This document shows, in pieces, positions 24,841 to 33,740 of a stretch of 64,000 nucleotides of DNA (position 1 is its first letter; every line of letters starts with the position of its first letter). The position numbers and the translations under genes are program-made. This DNA is from Secundilactobacillus hailunensis (GTDB taxonomy: Bacteria > Bacillota > Bacilli > Lactobacillales > Lactobacillaceae), in contig NZ_BJDO01000004.1 of assembly GCF_005405185.1 (NCBI RefSeq), positions 1-64,000 on the forward strand, read 5' to 3'. Under the pieces are notes generated by a model. It did no database searches, was not told the origin of the DNA, and saw only the letters and a program-made list of their open reading frames with translations.

Positions 24841-26688
24841 TTGGCGAGAATACCCGAACAGGTAATTGAACAAGTCCGCGATGCAACTGATATCGTGGAT
24901 TTTATTAGTCAGTACGTCCAATTGCAGAAGCAAGGGAAAAATTTCTTTGGTCTGTGTCCATTTCATGAGGAACGGACGCCTTCTTTTTCGGTCACTGAGG
25001 ATAAACAAATTTTTCACTGTTTCAGCTGCGGTCGCGGCGGCAACGTCTTCAAGTTCTTAATGGAGCTTGAAAACCTCAGCTTTCAAGAAGCGGTGGTCAA
25101 AGTTGCGGCATTTTCACACGTTTCGCTTGACGCACAGATCGTTAACGCGGCAACTGGTGAAGGTCAGCACGGCGACCCGCAGTCACCGACTAATCAGCTG
25201 ATCAGATTGCACCAGGATGCGACCAAGCTTTACACGCACATTTTAATGAACACCGAGATGGGTCAGCCAGCACTGGATTATTTGCATAAGCGCGGGTTGA
25301 CTGATCAAACCATTTCGGATTATGGTCTGGGGTTTGCACCAAGTAAGCAACTCTTAAAGCCGTTTTTCGAAACGCGCAAGATCGATTACCAGACATTACG
25401 GCATTCCGGGCTGTTTATTGAAAATTCGGATGGTGAACTGCGGGACCGGTTTGTTGACCGGATCATGTATCCCATCCGTAATCAGTCAGGTCAGGAGATT
25501 GCCTTTTCTGGCCGGATGCTGAACCAAACACCAGATCAGCCGAAGTATTTAAACAGTCCGGAAACCGAATTGTTTAATAAACGGAAAGTTTTGTTCAACT
25601 TTGATCTGGCTCGGGGCGCCGTGCGTAAGCAGGGTAACCTGATCTTGTTTGAAGGGTTCATGGATGTCATGTCAGCGCACCAATCCGGTGTGGATAATGG
25701 CGTGGCTTCCATGGGGACCAGTTTGACTGAGGAGCAGATCTATGCGATTCAGCGAATTACCAAGCGAATCTACGTTTGCTATGACGGTGATACTCCGGGG
25801 CAAAAGGCCACACAACGGGCGCTATCGATATTACGGGATAATTCCAGTTTAACCTTGGGCGTCATTCAGATGCCAGAGGGGATGGATCCCGATGAATATC
25901 GTCAAAAGTATGGTGAAGCTAAACTGGCCAATGCGCTGGAATCGGCTCGAGAAACGCCAGTCGCCTTTGAAATGCGGTACCTGAAAACACAATATGATGT
26001 GAATACCGATACTGGCAGGCTGCAATATTTAAACGATATTTTAGCCATTCTGGCAACGGTGAAGTCACCCGTTGAACAAGACGTTTATTTGACCCAATTA
26101 GCTGACAGTTTTCAACTTGAAAAGGCCAGTTTGCGACAGCAGTTAGCCATGGTCAAGCCGGCCCGTCAGACACCTGAAAGGTCAGCACCGCCAACTGTCA
26201 GAACTGGTCAAAGTCAACCGGCAACCCAGCAACAGCAGGTGGTGAAGCGCACGCCGATTGAAAAGGCGGAACGGGCGTTACTTTACCGAATGCTTCACGA
26301 CCACGATGTGTGGCTGCGAGTTACTGGTCTGCCAAATTTTAGTTTCGCCGACGATGATTATCAGTTAGTGTATACGCTGGCTCAGGGATATTTTGAAACC
26401 CACCAGAGTTATGCACCAGCCCAGTTCGTGGATTTCATTCACGATGATCATTTGCAGAATCTGGTGATCGATATTGAATCGATGCAGTTAAATGAAACAA
26501 CTAGCGAAGGTGAAATTGATGATTACATTCAGCTGATCATGAACGTGGCACCGTTAACGAAACAAATTGGTGAAACCGAACAGGCATTGCAAGAAGCACG
26601 ACGGCTGGGTGATAACGACCGCGTGCGCCAACTTGTGATTGAATACATTAAGCTACAACAACAAAAGCAGTCTCAAAAACAAGCTTAG
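24841..26688 (+). CDS. dnaG: DNA primase DnaG
   Basis: Synthesises RNA primers at the replication fork with DnaB. N-terminal CHC2 zinc site: Cys39, His42 ([11 protein letters not shown]), Cys60 and Cys63 ([10 protein letters not shown]). RNA-polymerase core with TOPRIM motifs [17 protein letters not shown] and [12 protein letters not shown]-terminal helicase-binding region follows a Gln/Pro-rich linker near 445-470. 615 aa is typical. TTG start at 24841 behind AAAGGGGG. Directly followed by rpoD (11 bp), the macromolecular-synthesis operon. Confidence 0.96.
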   Translation: MARIPEQVIEQVRDATDIVDFISQYVQLQKQGKNFFGLCPFHEERTPSFSVTEDKQIFHCFSCGRGGNVFKFLMELENLSFQEAVVKVAAFSHVSLDAQIVNAATGEGQHGDPQSPTNQLIRLHQDATKLYTHILMNTEMGQPALDYLHKRGLTDQTISDYGLGFAPSKQLLKPFFETRKIDYQTLRHSGLFIENSDGELRDRFVDRIMYPIRNQSGQEIAFSGRMLNQTPDQPKYLNSPETELFNKRKVLFNFDLARGAVRKQGNLILFEGFMDVMSAHQSGVDNGVASMGTSLTEEQIYAIQRITKRIYVCYDGDTPGQKATQRALSILRDNSSLTLGVIQMPEGMDPDEYRQKYGEAKLANALESARETPVAFEMRYLKTQYDVNTDTGRLQYLNDILAILATVKSPVEQDVYLTQLADSFQLEKASLRQQLAMVKPARQTPERSAPPTVRTGQSQPATQQQQVVKRTPIEKAERALLYRMLHDHDVWLRVTGLPNFSFADDDYQLVYTLAQGYFETHQSYAPAQFVDFIHDDHLQNLVIDIESMQLNETTSEGEIDDYIQLIMNVAPLTKQIGETEQALQEARRLGDNDRVRQLVIEYIKLQQQKQSQKQA

Positions 26689-26699
26689 GGGGCTTTCTA

Positions 26700-27842
26700 A
26701 TGGCAAAACAAACAAAGAGTGCAAAGAGCACCAAGAGCAGCAAGACATTTGATCAAAAAGGTTACGATAAAGCTGTTAAGGACCTGGTGAAAGACTATAA
26801 GAAAAAGGGTCAAGTCACCTATGATGAACTCTCAGATAAAATTGCCTCACCATTTGGTTTAACTGCCAAGAAGATGGACGGTTTACTGGAAAAGGTCGAA
26901 GATGCTGGTATCAGTGTCGTTGATGAAAATGGTGATCCAGATTCACGTGCCGTTAAAGCTGCCAAGAAAGTTACTGCTAGTGAATTAAAGAATACTTCCG
27001 CACCATCCGGGGTCAAGATCAACGATCCCGTGCGGATGTACTTGAAGGAAATTGGCCGGGTTAAGCTATTAACTGCCGATGAAGAAGTTGCGTTAGCGCT
27101 GCGGATCGAACAGGGCGATGAAGATGCTAAGCAGGAACTGGCCGAAGCTAACTTACGTTTGGTGGTTTCCATTGCTAAGCGTTACGTGGGCCGTGGGATG
27201 CAGTTCTTGGATCTGATTCAAGAAGGTAACATGGGTCTGATGAAGGCCGTTGAGAAGTTCGATTACCGTAAAGGGTTTAAGTTCTCAACCTATGCCACAT
27301 GGTGGATTCGTCAAGCGATCACCCGTGCCATTGCTGACCAAGCCCGGACGATTCGGATTCCAGTTCACATGGTTGAAACTATCAACAAATTAATTCGAAT
27401 TCAACGTCAATTACTCCAAGACTTGGGTCGTGAACCTACGCCTGAAGAAATTGGTGCTGAAATGGATATGCCAACGGAAAAGGTTCGGGAGATCTTAAAG
27501 ATCGCGCAAGAACCCGTTTCCTTGGAAACCCCTATTGGTGAAGAGGACGACTCTCACTTGGGTGACTTTATTCAAGATGATGACGCCACTAGTCCTGCTG
27601 ACCATGCCGCTTACGAGCTGTTAAAAGAACAGCTTGAAAGCGTGCTGGATACGTTGACTGACCGTGAAGAAAACGTCTTGCGTCTTCGTTTCGGTTTGGA
27701 TGATGGTCGAACCCGCACCTTGGAAGAAGTCGGTAAAGTCTTCGGTGTTACCCGCGAACGAATTCGTCAAATCGAAGCTAAAGCCTTACGCAAGTTGCGT
27801 CACCCTTCACGTTCAAAGCAGTTGAAGGATTTCTTGGAATAA
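26700..27842 (+). CDS. rpoD: Primary RNA polymerase sigma factor RpoD (SigA)
   Basis: Housekeeping sigma-70 factor, 380 aa. Lys-rich N-terminus and region 1.1, then region 1.2 ([21 protein letters not shown]), region 2 ([18 protein letters not shown] and [15 protein letters not shown], which includes the -10 recognition helix), region 3 ([16 protein letters not shown]) and region 4.2 ([19 protein letters not shown], the -35 helix). RNA polymerase containing it would recognise the TTGACA/TATAAT promoters seen throughout the window. Cotranscribed with dnaG; long terminator hairpin downstream. Confidence 0.97.
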   Translation: MAKQTKSAKSTKSSKTFDQKGYDKAVKDLVKDYKKKGQVTYDELSDKIASPFGLTAKKMDGLLEKVEDAGISVVDENGDPDSRAVKAAKKVTASELKNTSAPSGVKINDPVRMYLKEIGRVKLLTADEEVALALRIEQGDEDAKQELAEANLRLVVSIAKRYVGRGMQFLDLIQEGNMGLMKAVEKFDYRKGFKFSTYATWWIRQAITRAIADQARTIRIPVHMVETINKLIRIQRQLLQDLGREPTPEEIGAEMDMPTEKVREILKIAQEPVSLETPIGEEDDSHLGDFIQDDDATSPADHAAYELLKEQLESVLDTLTDREENVLRLRFGLDDGRTRTLEEVGKVFGVTRERIRQIEAKALRKLRHPSRSKQLKDFLE

Positions 27843-27871
27843 GATTAAAATTTATAATAGATTATAAGAAG

Positions 27872-27922
27872 AAAACACTCTGTTCATGGTCGAAAGCGAC
27901 TAGTGATCAGGGTGTTTTTTTA
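27872..27922 (+). terminator. Terminator of dnaG-rpoD
   Basis: AACACTCTG and CAGGGTGTT (one G-U pair) enclose an inner stem GTCG-AAAG-CGAC, followed by T7. Confidence 0.8.
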
Positions 27923-27972
27923 TGCTGTTGGTAAGCAATACGCCGGCAATGAAAAATTAACAACAGATAATC

Positions 27973-28001
27973 TTTACATGTGAAAACCGCTACATTATAA
28001 T
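27973..28001 (+). promoter_or_regulatory. Promoter of adhesin 1
   Basis: TTTACA (27973-27978), 17-bp spacer, TATAAT (27996-28001). It leaves a leader of about 170 nt before the ATG at 28180. The same TTTACA-N17-TAYAAT form precedes adhesins 2 and 3. Confidence 0.7.
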
Positions 28002-28179
28002 GAAGCCAATAGATGGGGGGCATCGTATAGGAGGAGTAATTTTTCAGAACAAGTAGGCGATTATGTTTAACTTATAGTTAATCCTGTTAATTATTGCTTG
28101 AATCTAAACAACTTAGACTTTAAATTGTTTTTAATAGATTAAATAACTAATTGGTAGACAGAATTAGGGGGTACCAGAA

Positions 28180-28755
28180 ATGGTAGGAAAAAATAATCAT
28201 AGTAGGACGATTAAGTCCAATCTAAAAGAGCATTATAAGGCGTATAAGGCTGGTACAAGGTGGATTTATGCTAGTTTAGCCAGCTTAGCGCTTGGAGCGG
28301 GATTATTGCTGGGGAGCAGTATAACCAGTTACGCTGACACTACAGCAGATAATACGCAACAATCAACTACAACAGAAGCCAATGCGACTTCAAACGCGGC
28401 AGCGAATACGCAAAACGCAGATACAGTGATGTTAAAAACGGACACAAATACTAATAATAGTGATAACGCTGCTAATTTAAAATTAAATGATGATTCGGCT
28501 TCTAATTCAAATGAAAATGAAAAGAACAGCACGGCCACGGATACTGGTAATCAAAGTGCTGTTCAAAAAACACCAACTACGGTCGGTAGTCCCGTTAACA
28601 ACACAGCTGCTGATTCAGCTAAACAAGTCAACACTGCAGATCAGAATACAGTCCAAAATGGACAGGTAGCTAACGGTGATTCTGCAAGTAGTGCGACAAG
28701 TGATCCAACTAAAACGGTTGCTACAACAGATCAACAAGTTGCAAAAAAACTTTAG
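28180..28755 (+). CDS. Adhesin 1, N-terminal part (signal peptide and low-complexity region), cut by a frame break
   Basis: First 191 codons of a giant LPxTG-type surface protein. Residues 1-53 form a KxYKxGKxW-type signal peptide: NLKEHYKAYKAGTRWIYASL, then LALGAGLLLGSSITSYA. The rest is a Ser/Thr/Asn-rich low-complexity stretch like the same part of adhesins 2 and 3. The frame ends GTT GCA AAA AAA CTT TAG. In the -1 frame the text continues ACT TTA GTT GAC CCA, giving TLVDPT, which is exactly what adhesin 3 has at this place (KTLVDPTNAQLKAAQASAAQ). So this is one gene split at an A7 tract (28743-28749). Unless slippage or frameshifting occurs, it yields only a short exported peptide. Confidence 0.8.
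   Translation: MVGKNNHSRTIKSNLKEHYKAYKAGTRWIYASLASLALGAGLLLGSSITSYADTTADNTQQSTTTEANATSNAAANTQNADTVMLKTDTNTNNSDNAANLKLNDDSASNSNENEKNSTATDTGNQSAVQKTPTTVGSPVNNTAADSAKQVNTADQNTVQNGQVANGDSASSATSDPTKTVATTDQQVAKKL
28743..28755 (+). other. Slippery A7 tract with immediate stop
   Basis: A7 at 28743-28749 followed by CTTTAG. The arrangement A AAA AAA C is a known slippery pattern for -1 ribosomal frameshifting; one extra A (replication or transcription slippage) would restore the frame equally well. The zero-frame stop follows within two codons. Confidence 0.65.
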
Positions 28756-28775
28756 TTGACCCAACGCAAGATCAG

Positions 28776-31700
28776 TTGGATGCTGCCAAAGCTAGTGCAG
28801 CACAGGTTTATGCCACAACTCATCAGCCACAGGAAATTGATGCGGTAGCGGATGATTCAGATACGGCTGCACCGCTGACAATTTCAGCCAATGCAGTCGG
28901 GTATGGTACAAATGCGCAAAGCCCGTTAACACTAACCTTACAGGTAAATGCTAACGCGGGCGATGTTTACAAGATTAATATTCCTGCGGATACATCGGTA
29001 TATACTTTTGATCGGGTAGTTCCATTAGCTAGTTCGATGGGAACTACAGTTACAGATAAGAACACTGATGGCTCACGCACGGTGACGGATACTTTTACTA
29101 CTAATTCAACAACAACTCAAGAGATTAGATTTAATTTGAGTAATAATGCTACCTATCAGCCAGCTGGCATGGCGGATGTAGGTAAGACAGTGGACAAGAC
29201 GATTACGTACTCGGTGAACGGGGTTGCTCAAGCGCCAATTACTTTTACCCAGCGGATTCAACCAACGACTAAGCTGTCAACAGTCTCATTGCTATATCCA
29301 GATTCACAGACCGTTAGCAAGATTTTACCTAACCAAAATTACGTTTTTGGTGTGAGTGTTAATGAAGCTGATGGTGTGCAAGATGATAGTTCAGCGACTG
29401 CTCGTGTTAATAGCGCAGATAACTATGGTGGATCTGAAATTAACATTCCAGTTCCAACAGGTTTTGTTTTAGATAGTAATAGTACAAATCAAATTAATGG
29501 GTTTGGTGATGGATCAACCATTACGCAACCTGGTGGCAAGGGAACTAATGTTATTATTAGTGTTCCTGAAAAGTCAGGTAATCAGGCGCTAGATAATGCA
29601 CCCGAATATAAAATCGTTGGGGCTTTTAATGTCGCTCAAACTACTACTGATCAGACGCTCACTGCTAATGGCAATGTGACATTTTCTCAAGTTATCAACT
29701 CGGATAGTGCACCACTAACTGATTCGGCCGATCCTTGGAATGTTACTATACTTTCGGCGAACGCTGATGCGACACAAGGTAGTAAAGCAACTGTTACTAG
29801 CAAAGGTAATTCTTCTATAGCTTCTGACAAGCTTGAGTTGAATCAGGATGCTAGCGATAGCCCTCAGTATCTCAATAGTTTTGGCTTTACGTTTAATTCA
29901 GCGGCTGAGGCCAACAATGCTAAGGTTACGATTAACGTTCCTAGTGGATTAGATGTCACCAGTATCACGACGCCAGTTCAGGGTATTAGTCCATCAAGTT
30001 ATATGCCAGATACGTCAAGTTGGGGTTACACTTTGACGCTCGCAGATGGAACAACTGAAACTGGGACTGTCAATGCAGGTGATACAGCCAAGGTAACAGG
30101 TAATTCTGCAATTAGAACAGCAGTATTTACTCCAAATAAATTGGCACCAGGATCATATACAAATGACTTGGGTAAAGCTAATAGTTTCAATGCAGCTGGT
30201 CAATTATCGACTACCTATGACAATGGAACAGCCGTTAAAAATGGCGATAAATTGACGTCTGCCATTGCTATAGCATTTGACACTAACGATGGACAAACCC
30301 AAATGGTCTCGGTGCCAACCACTCAAACGATTGTGGATGATGTGGCGTTAGGTCAAATTACCCTAATTACTAGAAGTAGTGCTCCAGGTAATTCTAGTGC
30401 TGGTACTCTTGAAACCCGGTATAACGATGGAGAGGGTCAAACCACAAATAAGATTTATGAACCAACTTTCTACTTTGTCATTCCTAAAGCAACGACTGTT
30501 GCATCGATTAATAGTCTTTATTGGTATACTGATCCTACTGCAAATCCTGCAACCACTGATTCGACGGGTGGATTATTAACAAAAGCCACTGGTGCCAAGG
30601 TTTCCAAATTTATTGCAGACAATGGTCAGACGGTGGTAAAAATTGATTATTCGGGAACTGGTACTACAGTTGATATGAGTCAGACGACTGGTTATTGGGG
30701 GGCAGTGACATTTGCTAATAACTCTGATGCTTTACCTGGCAAGTACCCATACTATGTATATATTGCTTCGCCAAAAACTAAACTGTTAAATGCTACGAAA
30801 CCGAAGGACTCCTCCTTTGTTGAAAATAATCCGAATGCGTACCTGATGAATGGTGAAGGCGAGAGTGGTACGGGTGATTGGACAATTGAGACTGCGAAGT
30901 CCTTCAATAATAGTTCGGTAGCACAGGGTAATCGAGATATTGATGCCGTAAAAAATGGTACAAGCGATGTTAATGGTGATGGTACTTTAAACTTTTACGA
31001 TTCTATTGTTAATACTTTGTTAGATGACGGAAAAGATCATAAGGCTAGTGTAGCAATTAACTTGCCAACAGAGGGTGTCAACGGCTCTCAATATACGTTT
31101 AAGCTCAATGATTCGACTGGTGTCGATGTGCCAGCTAATTACACTACTACAAATGGTGATGGTACTGCAATTAATCCGGTTATTTTGTATTCTACGCAAC
31201 TGCAACCGGTTACAGATACGGCTACTGCTCCAGATACTACAGGTTATGTGAACAATAACCAGGTTACTGACTGGTCTTCAATTCGGTCAATTATTGTTCA
31301 GATTGACGGAATTAAAACTAACACCTCAACAGGTAGAATCAAAATTAGCGGGACAACAGCAGGTGATTTTAAACAACAAGCTGGTAAAACCGGTTATCTG
31401 CAGACCATTTTCTATGGTGATAATAATGAAGCTAGTGTAGATTCGAAAACATCTATCAAAATCACAGGGGCTTCAACTGTTAAAACCCGTTATCACTACG
31501 TTGATGCTGACGGAGATGATCAGTACGTTGATCTGAATGATTTGAGCAAAACACTAAATGATGACGTGGATACATTTACGAATAATTATCCGACGCAGCT
31601 TTCGGGCTTTTCACTTACTGATCAGGCCTTAATCCCGACTGGTTATAGTCTTGTAACGGATGATTCAGGTAAAGTCACACCTACCATTGTTGATGGCACA

Positions 31701-33362
31701 AATAATGGTAAAGCTGAATTTGGTAAGACTGCACAATACTACTATGACGGCGATTATGTTCAGTATGAATTGGCTGATAATGCTAGTCTGAAGGTTACCT
31801 ATGTTGACACTGACAATAATAATGCCACTGTTGGGACACCAGAAATACTAGACGGCACGGTTGGCGAAACGGGTACTTACAACACTAAGGTACCAACTAA
31901 CTACGTGTTAGCACCTGGACAAAATGTTATCGTACCATATAAGTTCAGTACAGATACATCAGATAATCTCACAATCAAACTGGCACATAAGCATACAGCA
32001 GACGTACCCCAGGGGTTCAACAGCACCACAACTCGAACTATTACGGTGGTTGGTGTTGATGGGAAACAAACAGTAATCCAGCAACCTGTCAAATGGACAA
32101 CGGATACCGATCTTGTTACTGGTGTAACAACGTATACACCAAGCGAAAATTATTCTGACTACGTAACACCTGTAGTTGAAGGGTATACACCAACGTCACC
32201 AGATACACCGGCAATTACGAATGCTCCAACGACAACTATGCCGACTAATCCAGCTGATATTTTCATTACCTATACACCGAACAAACAAAATACGACTTTG
32301 GAATATGTGGATGATGATAATGGTGGTGCAGTTGTTGGGCAACTAACGACAATTTCTGGAGCTACCGATGGTATTGTTGGTTGGAATGCAAGCAATATTC
32401 CGGCGCACTATATCTTAGCTTCAGGTCAGCCTACCAGTGGGACGTATACTTTTAAGGCTGGCAATAATTCACCAATTCAGATTCATTTAAATCACAAACT
32501 TGATTACACTACCACCACTTCGACTCGGACGATTCACTATGTAGTAGATGATCCAAGCTTTACTGGCCAAGTGCCAGCACCAACGGTTCAAACGGTTACT
32601 TGGAAGGTTGTTACTGATGAAGTAACTGATCAGAGTGTGGCAACACCTCAAGGTGCTTATTATGAGCAGACGGTACCAAATCTGCCAGGCTACACTGCAA
32701 ATCCAAGTAAGGTTGATCAGCAGTTCTTTGGCAGCGTGGTTGCGCAAGACGTCCCAATGTATAACGAGGACGTCGTTGTTACTTACACGCCGCAGCTAAC
32801 TGGTCCCAAAAAAGGTGATGATGGTTCTGGAAATCAACCAGGTGGTAACCCGACTGGACCAACGACTGGGCTAACAACTGGAGATGAAACATCGACACCT
32901 GGTAAAGTCGTCACAAATACAACGACTCCTGGTAAAGGGACTAAAAAGACCACGAATCCAGGCACAGCGGTTAACAAACCAACAGCTCCTAAGGGGGTTA
33001 AAAAGACCACGAATCCAGGAACAGCAGTTAACAAAGCAACGACTCCTAATAAAGGGGTTACGAAGACCACGAGTTTAGGAGCAATAGTTCCAAGAACTAC
33101 TGCAAATAATGTGAACGGTTCGCAGTCATCACTCGGATCTAATACTAATGCTGGTACTGCTGAAACGTTAACAACTTCTGTAGCAGCAACTCAAAATGGT
33201 TCAGTTGCAGAAGGTCAATCTAATTCTTCGACTGTTAACCAGCAGAAGTTACCACAAACCAACGAACAGAGTCATTCAACAGTTGGTTTGGGCATCTTGG
33301 GCTTGTTGACCAGCGTGTTAGGCTTGGTTGGTCTGAAACGGCGTAAACGTAATGATGAGTAA
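28776..33362 (+). CDS. Adhesin 1, main part: MucBP-type LPQTN surface protein
   Basis: 1528 codons continuing the frame-broken gene; the coding frame actually runs from about 28750. About 950 residues of beta-rich adhesin repeats shared with its neighbours come first (for example VVKIDYSGTG and the VAINLP..G..GSQYTFKL blocks). A segment with TRYHYVDADGDDQYVDL follows, then mucin-binding-type modules (LKVTYVDTDNN, TLEYVDDDNGGAVVGQ) and Mub-type TRTITVVGVDG modules. A Pro/Gly/Thr stalk with about three 20-residue repeats containing KKTTNPGTAVNK comes next. The C-terminal sorting signal is KLPQTNE, a hydrophobic helix, and KRRKRNDE. A start at TTG 28776 would lack any signal peptide, so on its own this part could not be exported. 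Cell-wall anchored adhesin if the frame is restored. Confidence 0.82.
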   Translation: MDAAKASAAQVYATTHQPQEIDAVADDSDTAAPLTISANAVGYGTNAQSPLTLTLQVNANAGDVYKINIPADTSVYTFDRVVPLASSMGTTVTDKNTDGSRTVTDTFTTNSTTTQEIRFNLSNNATYQPAGMADVGKTVDKTITYSVNGVAQAPITFTQRIQPTTKLSTVSLLYPDSQTVSKILPNQNYVFGVSVNEADGVQDDSSATARVNSADNYGGSEINIPVPTGFVLDSNSTNQINGFGDGSTITQPGGKGTNVIISVPEKSGNQALDNAPEYKIVGAFNVAQTTTDQTLTANGNVTFSQVINSDSAPLTDSADPWNVTILSANADATQGSKATVTSKGNSSIASDKLELNQDASDSPQYLNSFGFTFNSAAEANNAKVTINVPSGLDVTSITTPVQGISPSSYMPDTSSWGYTLTLADGTTETGTVNAGDTAKVTGNSAIRTAVFTPNKLAPGSYTNDLGKANSFNAAGQLSTTYDNGTAVKNGDKLTSAIAIAFDTNDGQTQMVSVPTTQTIVDDVALGQITLITRSSAPGNSSAGTLETRYNDGEGQTTNKIYEPTFYFVIPKATTVASINSLYWYTDPTANPATTDSTGGLLTKATGAKVSKFIADNGQTVVKIDYSGTGTTVDMSQTTGYWGAVTFANNSDALPGKYPYYVYIASPKTKLLNATKPKDSSFVENNPNAYLMNGEGESGTGDWTIETAKSFNNSSVAQGNRDIDAVKNGTSDVNGDGTLNFYDSIVNTLLDDGKDHKASVAINLPTEGVNGSQYTFKLNDSTGVDVPANYTTTNGDGTAINPVILYSTQLQPVTDTATAPDTTGYVNNNQVTDWSSIRSIIVQIDGIKTNTSTGRIKISGTTAGDFKQQAGKTGYLQTIFYGDNNEASVDSKTSIKITGASTVKTRYHYVDADGDDQYVDLNDLSKTLNDDVDTFTNNYPTQLSGFSLTDQALIPTGYSLVTDDSGKVTPTIVDGTNNGKAEFGKTAQYYYDGDYVQYELADNASLKVTYVDTDNNNATVGTPEILDGTVGETGTYNTKVPTNYVLAPGQNVIVPYKFSTDTSDNLTIKLAHKHTADVPQGFNSTTTRTITVVGVDGKQTVIQQPVKWTTDTDLVTGVTTYTPSENYSDYVTPVVEGYTPTSPDTPAITNAPTTTMPTNPADIFITYTPNKQNTTLEYVDDDNGGAVVGQLTTISGATDGIVGWNASNIPAHYILASGQPTSGTYTFKAGNNSPIQIHLNHKLDYTTTTSTRTIHYVVDDPSFTGQVPAPTVQTVTWKVVTDEVTDQSVATPQGAYYEQTVPNLPGYTANPSKVDQQFFGSVVAQDVPMYNEDVVVTYTPQLTGPKKGDDGSGNQPGGNPTGPTTGLTTGDETSTPGKVVTNTTTPGKGTKKTTNPGTAVNKPTAPKGVKKTTNPGTAVNKATTPNKGVTKTTSLGAIVPRTTANNVNGSQSSLGSNTNAGTAETLTTSVAATQNGSVAEGQSNSSTVNQQKLPQTNEQSHSTVGLGILGLLTSVLGLVGLKRRKRNDE
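32918..33090 (+). repeat. In-frame stalk repeats of adhesin 1
   Basis: About three tandem units of roughly 60 bp encode variants of T-P-x-KG-x-KKTTNPGTAVNK; the first two are nearly identical and the third has drifted. They form the wall-spanning Pro/Thr/Gly stalk. Such repeats can expand and contract by recombination. Confidence 0.7.
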
Positions 33363-33418
33363 CTCAAGCATAGAAAAGTAATTTGAAATCTTTGTCAACG
33401 CAGGTTGATGAAGTATTT

Positions 33419-33459
33419 AAAGAAGATCAATTCATTGATGAATTGGTCTTCTTTTTTTA
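33419..33459 (+). terminator. Terminator of adhesin 1
   Basis: Stem AAAGAAGATCAATTC with GAATTGGTCTTCTTT (one G-U pair), short loop, T7. Confidence 0.85.
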
Positions 33460-33473
33460 TATCCTCATGATTT

Positions 33474-33487
33474 TGAAAACGCTTTTA
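33474..33487. promoter_or_regulatory. cre site upstream of adhesin 2
   Basis: TGAAAACGCTTTTA, the same 14-mer as the site upstream of pyk, lies 94 bp upstream of the adhesin 2 -35 box. A location upstream of the promoter is more compatible with CcpA activation than with roadblock repression. The corresponding region of adhesin 3 does not have it. Confidence 0.5.
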
Positions 33488-33580
33488 CCAATTATTTTGA
33501 ATCTAAATACCAGTGACTATTTCTTTAAATGATTAGAGAAATTTTCCAAAAAACTGGCAATCTAAACCGGATAATCGCCG

Positions 33581-33609
33581 TTTACAGGCAATATCTGCCG
33601 TTTTACAAT
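33581..33609 (+). promoter_or_regulatory. Promoter of adhesin 2
   Basis: TTTACA (33581-33586), 17-bp spacer, TACAAT (33604-33609). The surrounding 60 bp are visibly homologous to the adhesin 3 promoter, showing that promoter and gene were duplicated together. Confidence 0.7.
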
Positions 33610-33740
33610 TAATTTGTTTAGTAAAGGTGGTCAACAAATAGGAGTAGGACAGGGGCTTGAGTGACTAGCTGAACGTTATTAATTATTTTACTCAGAAGTC
33701 AGAAATTAACCGTTATTCACATACCGGGAGGGACCAGAAG

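Noticed and set aside
32918-33090. Regular about 60-bp repeats that might suggest a CRISPR-like array
   Set aside because: Units are in frame, encode a Pro/Thr stalk inside adhesin 1, vary by codon-level changes and have no spacers; no cas genes are present.
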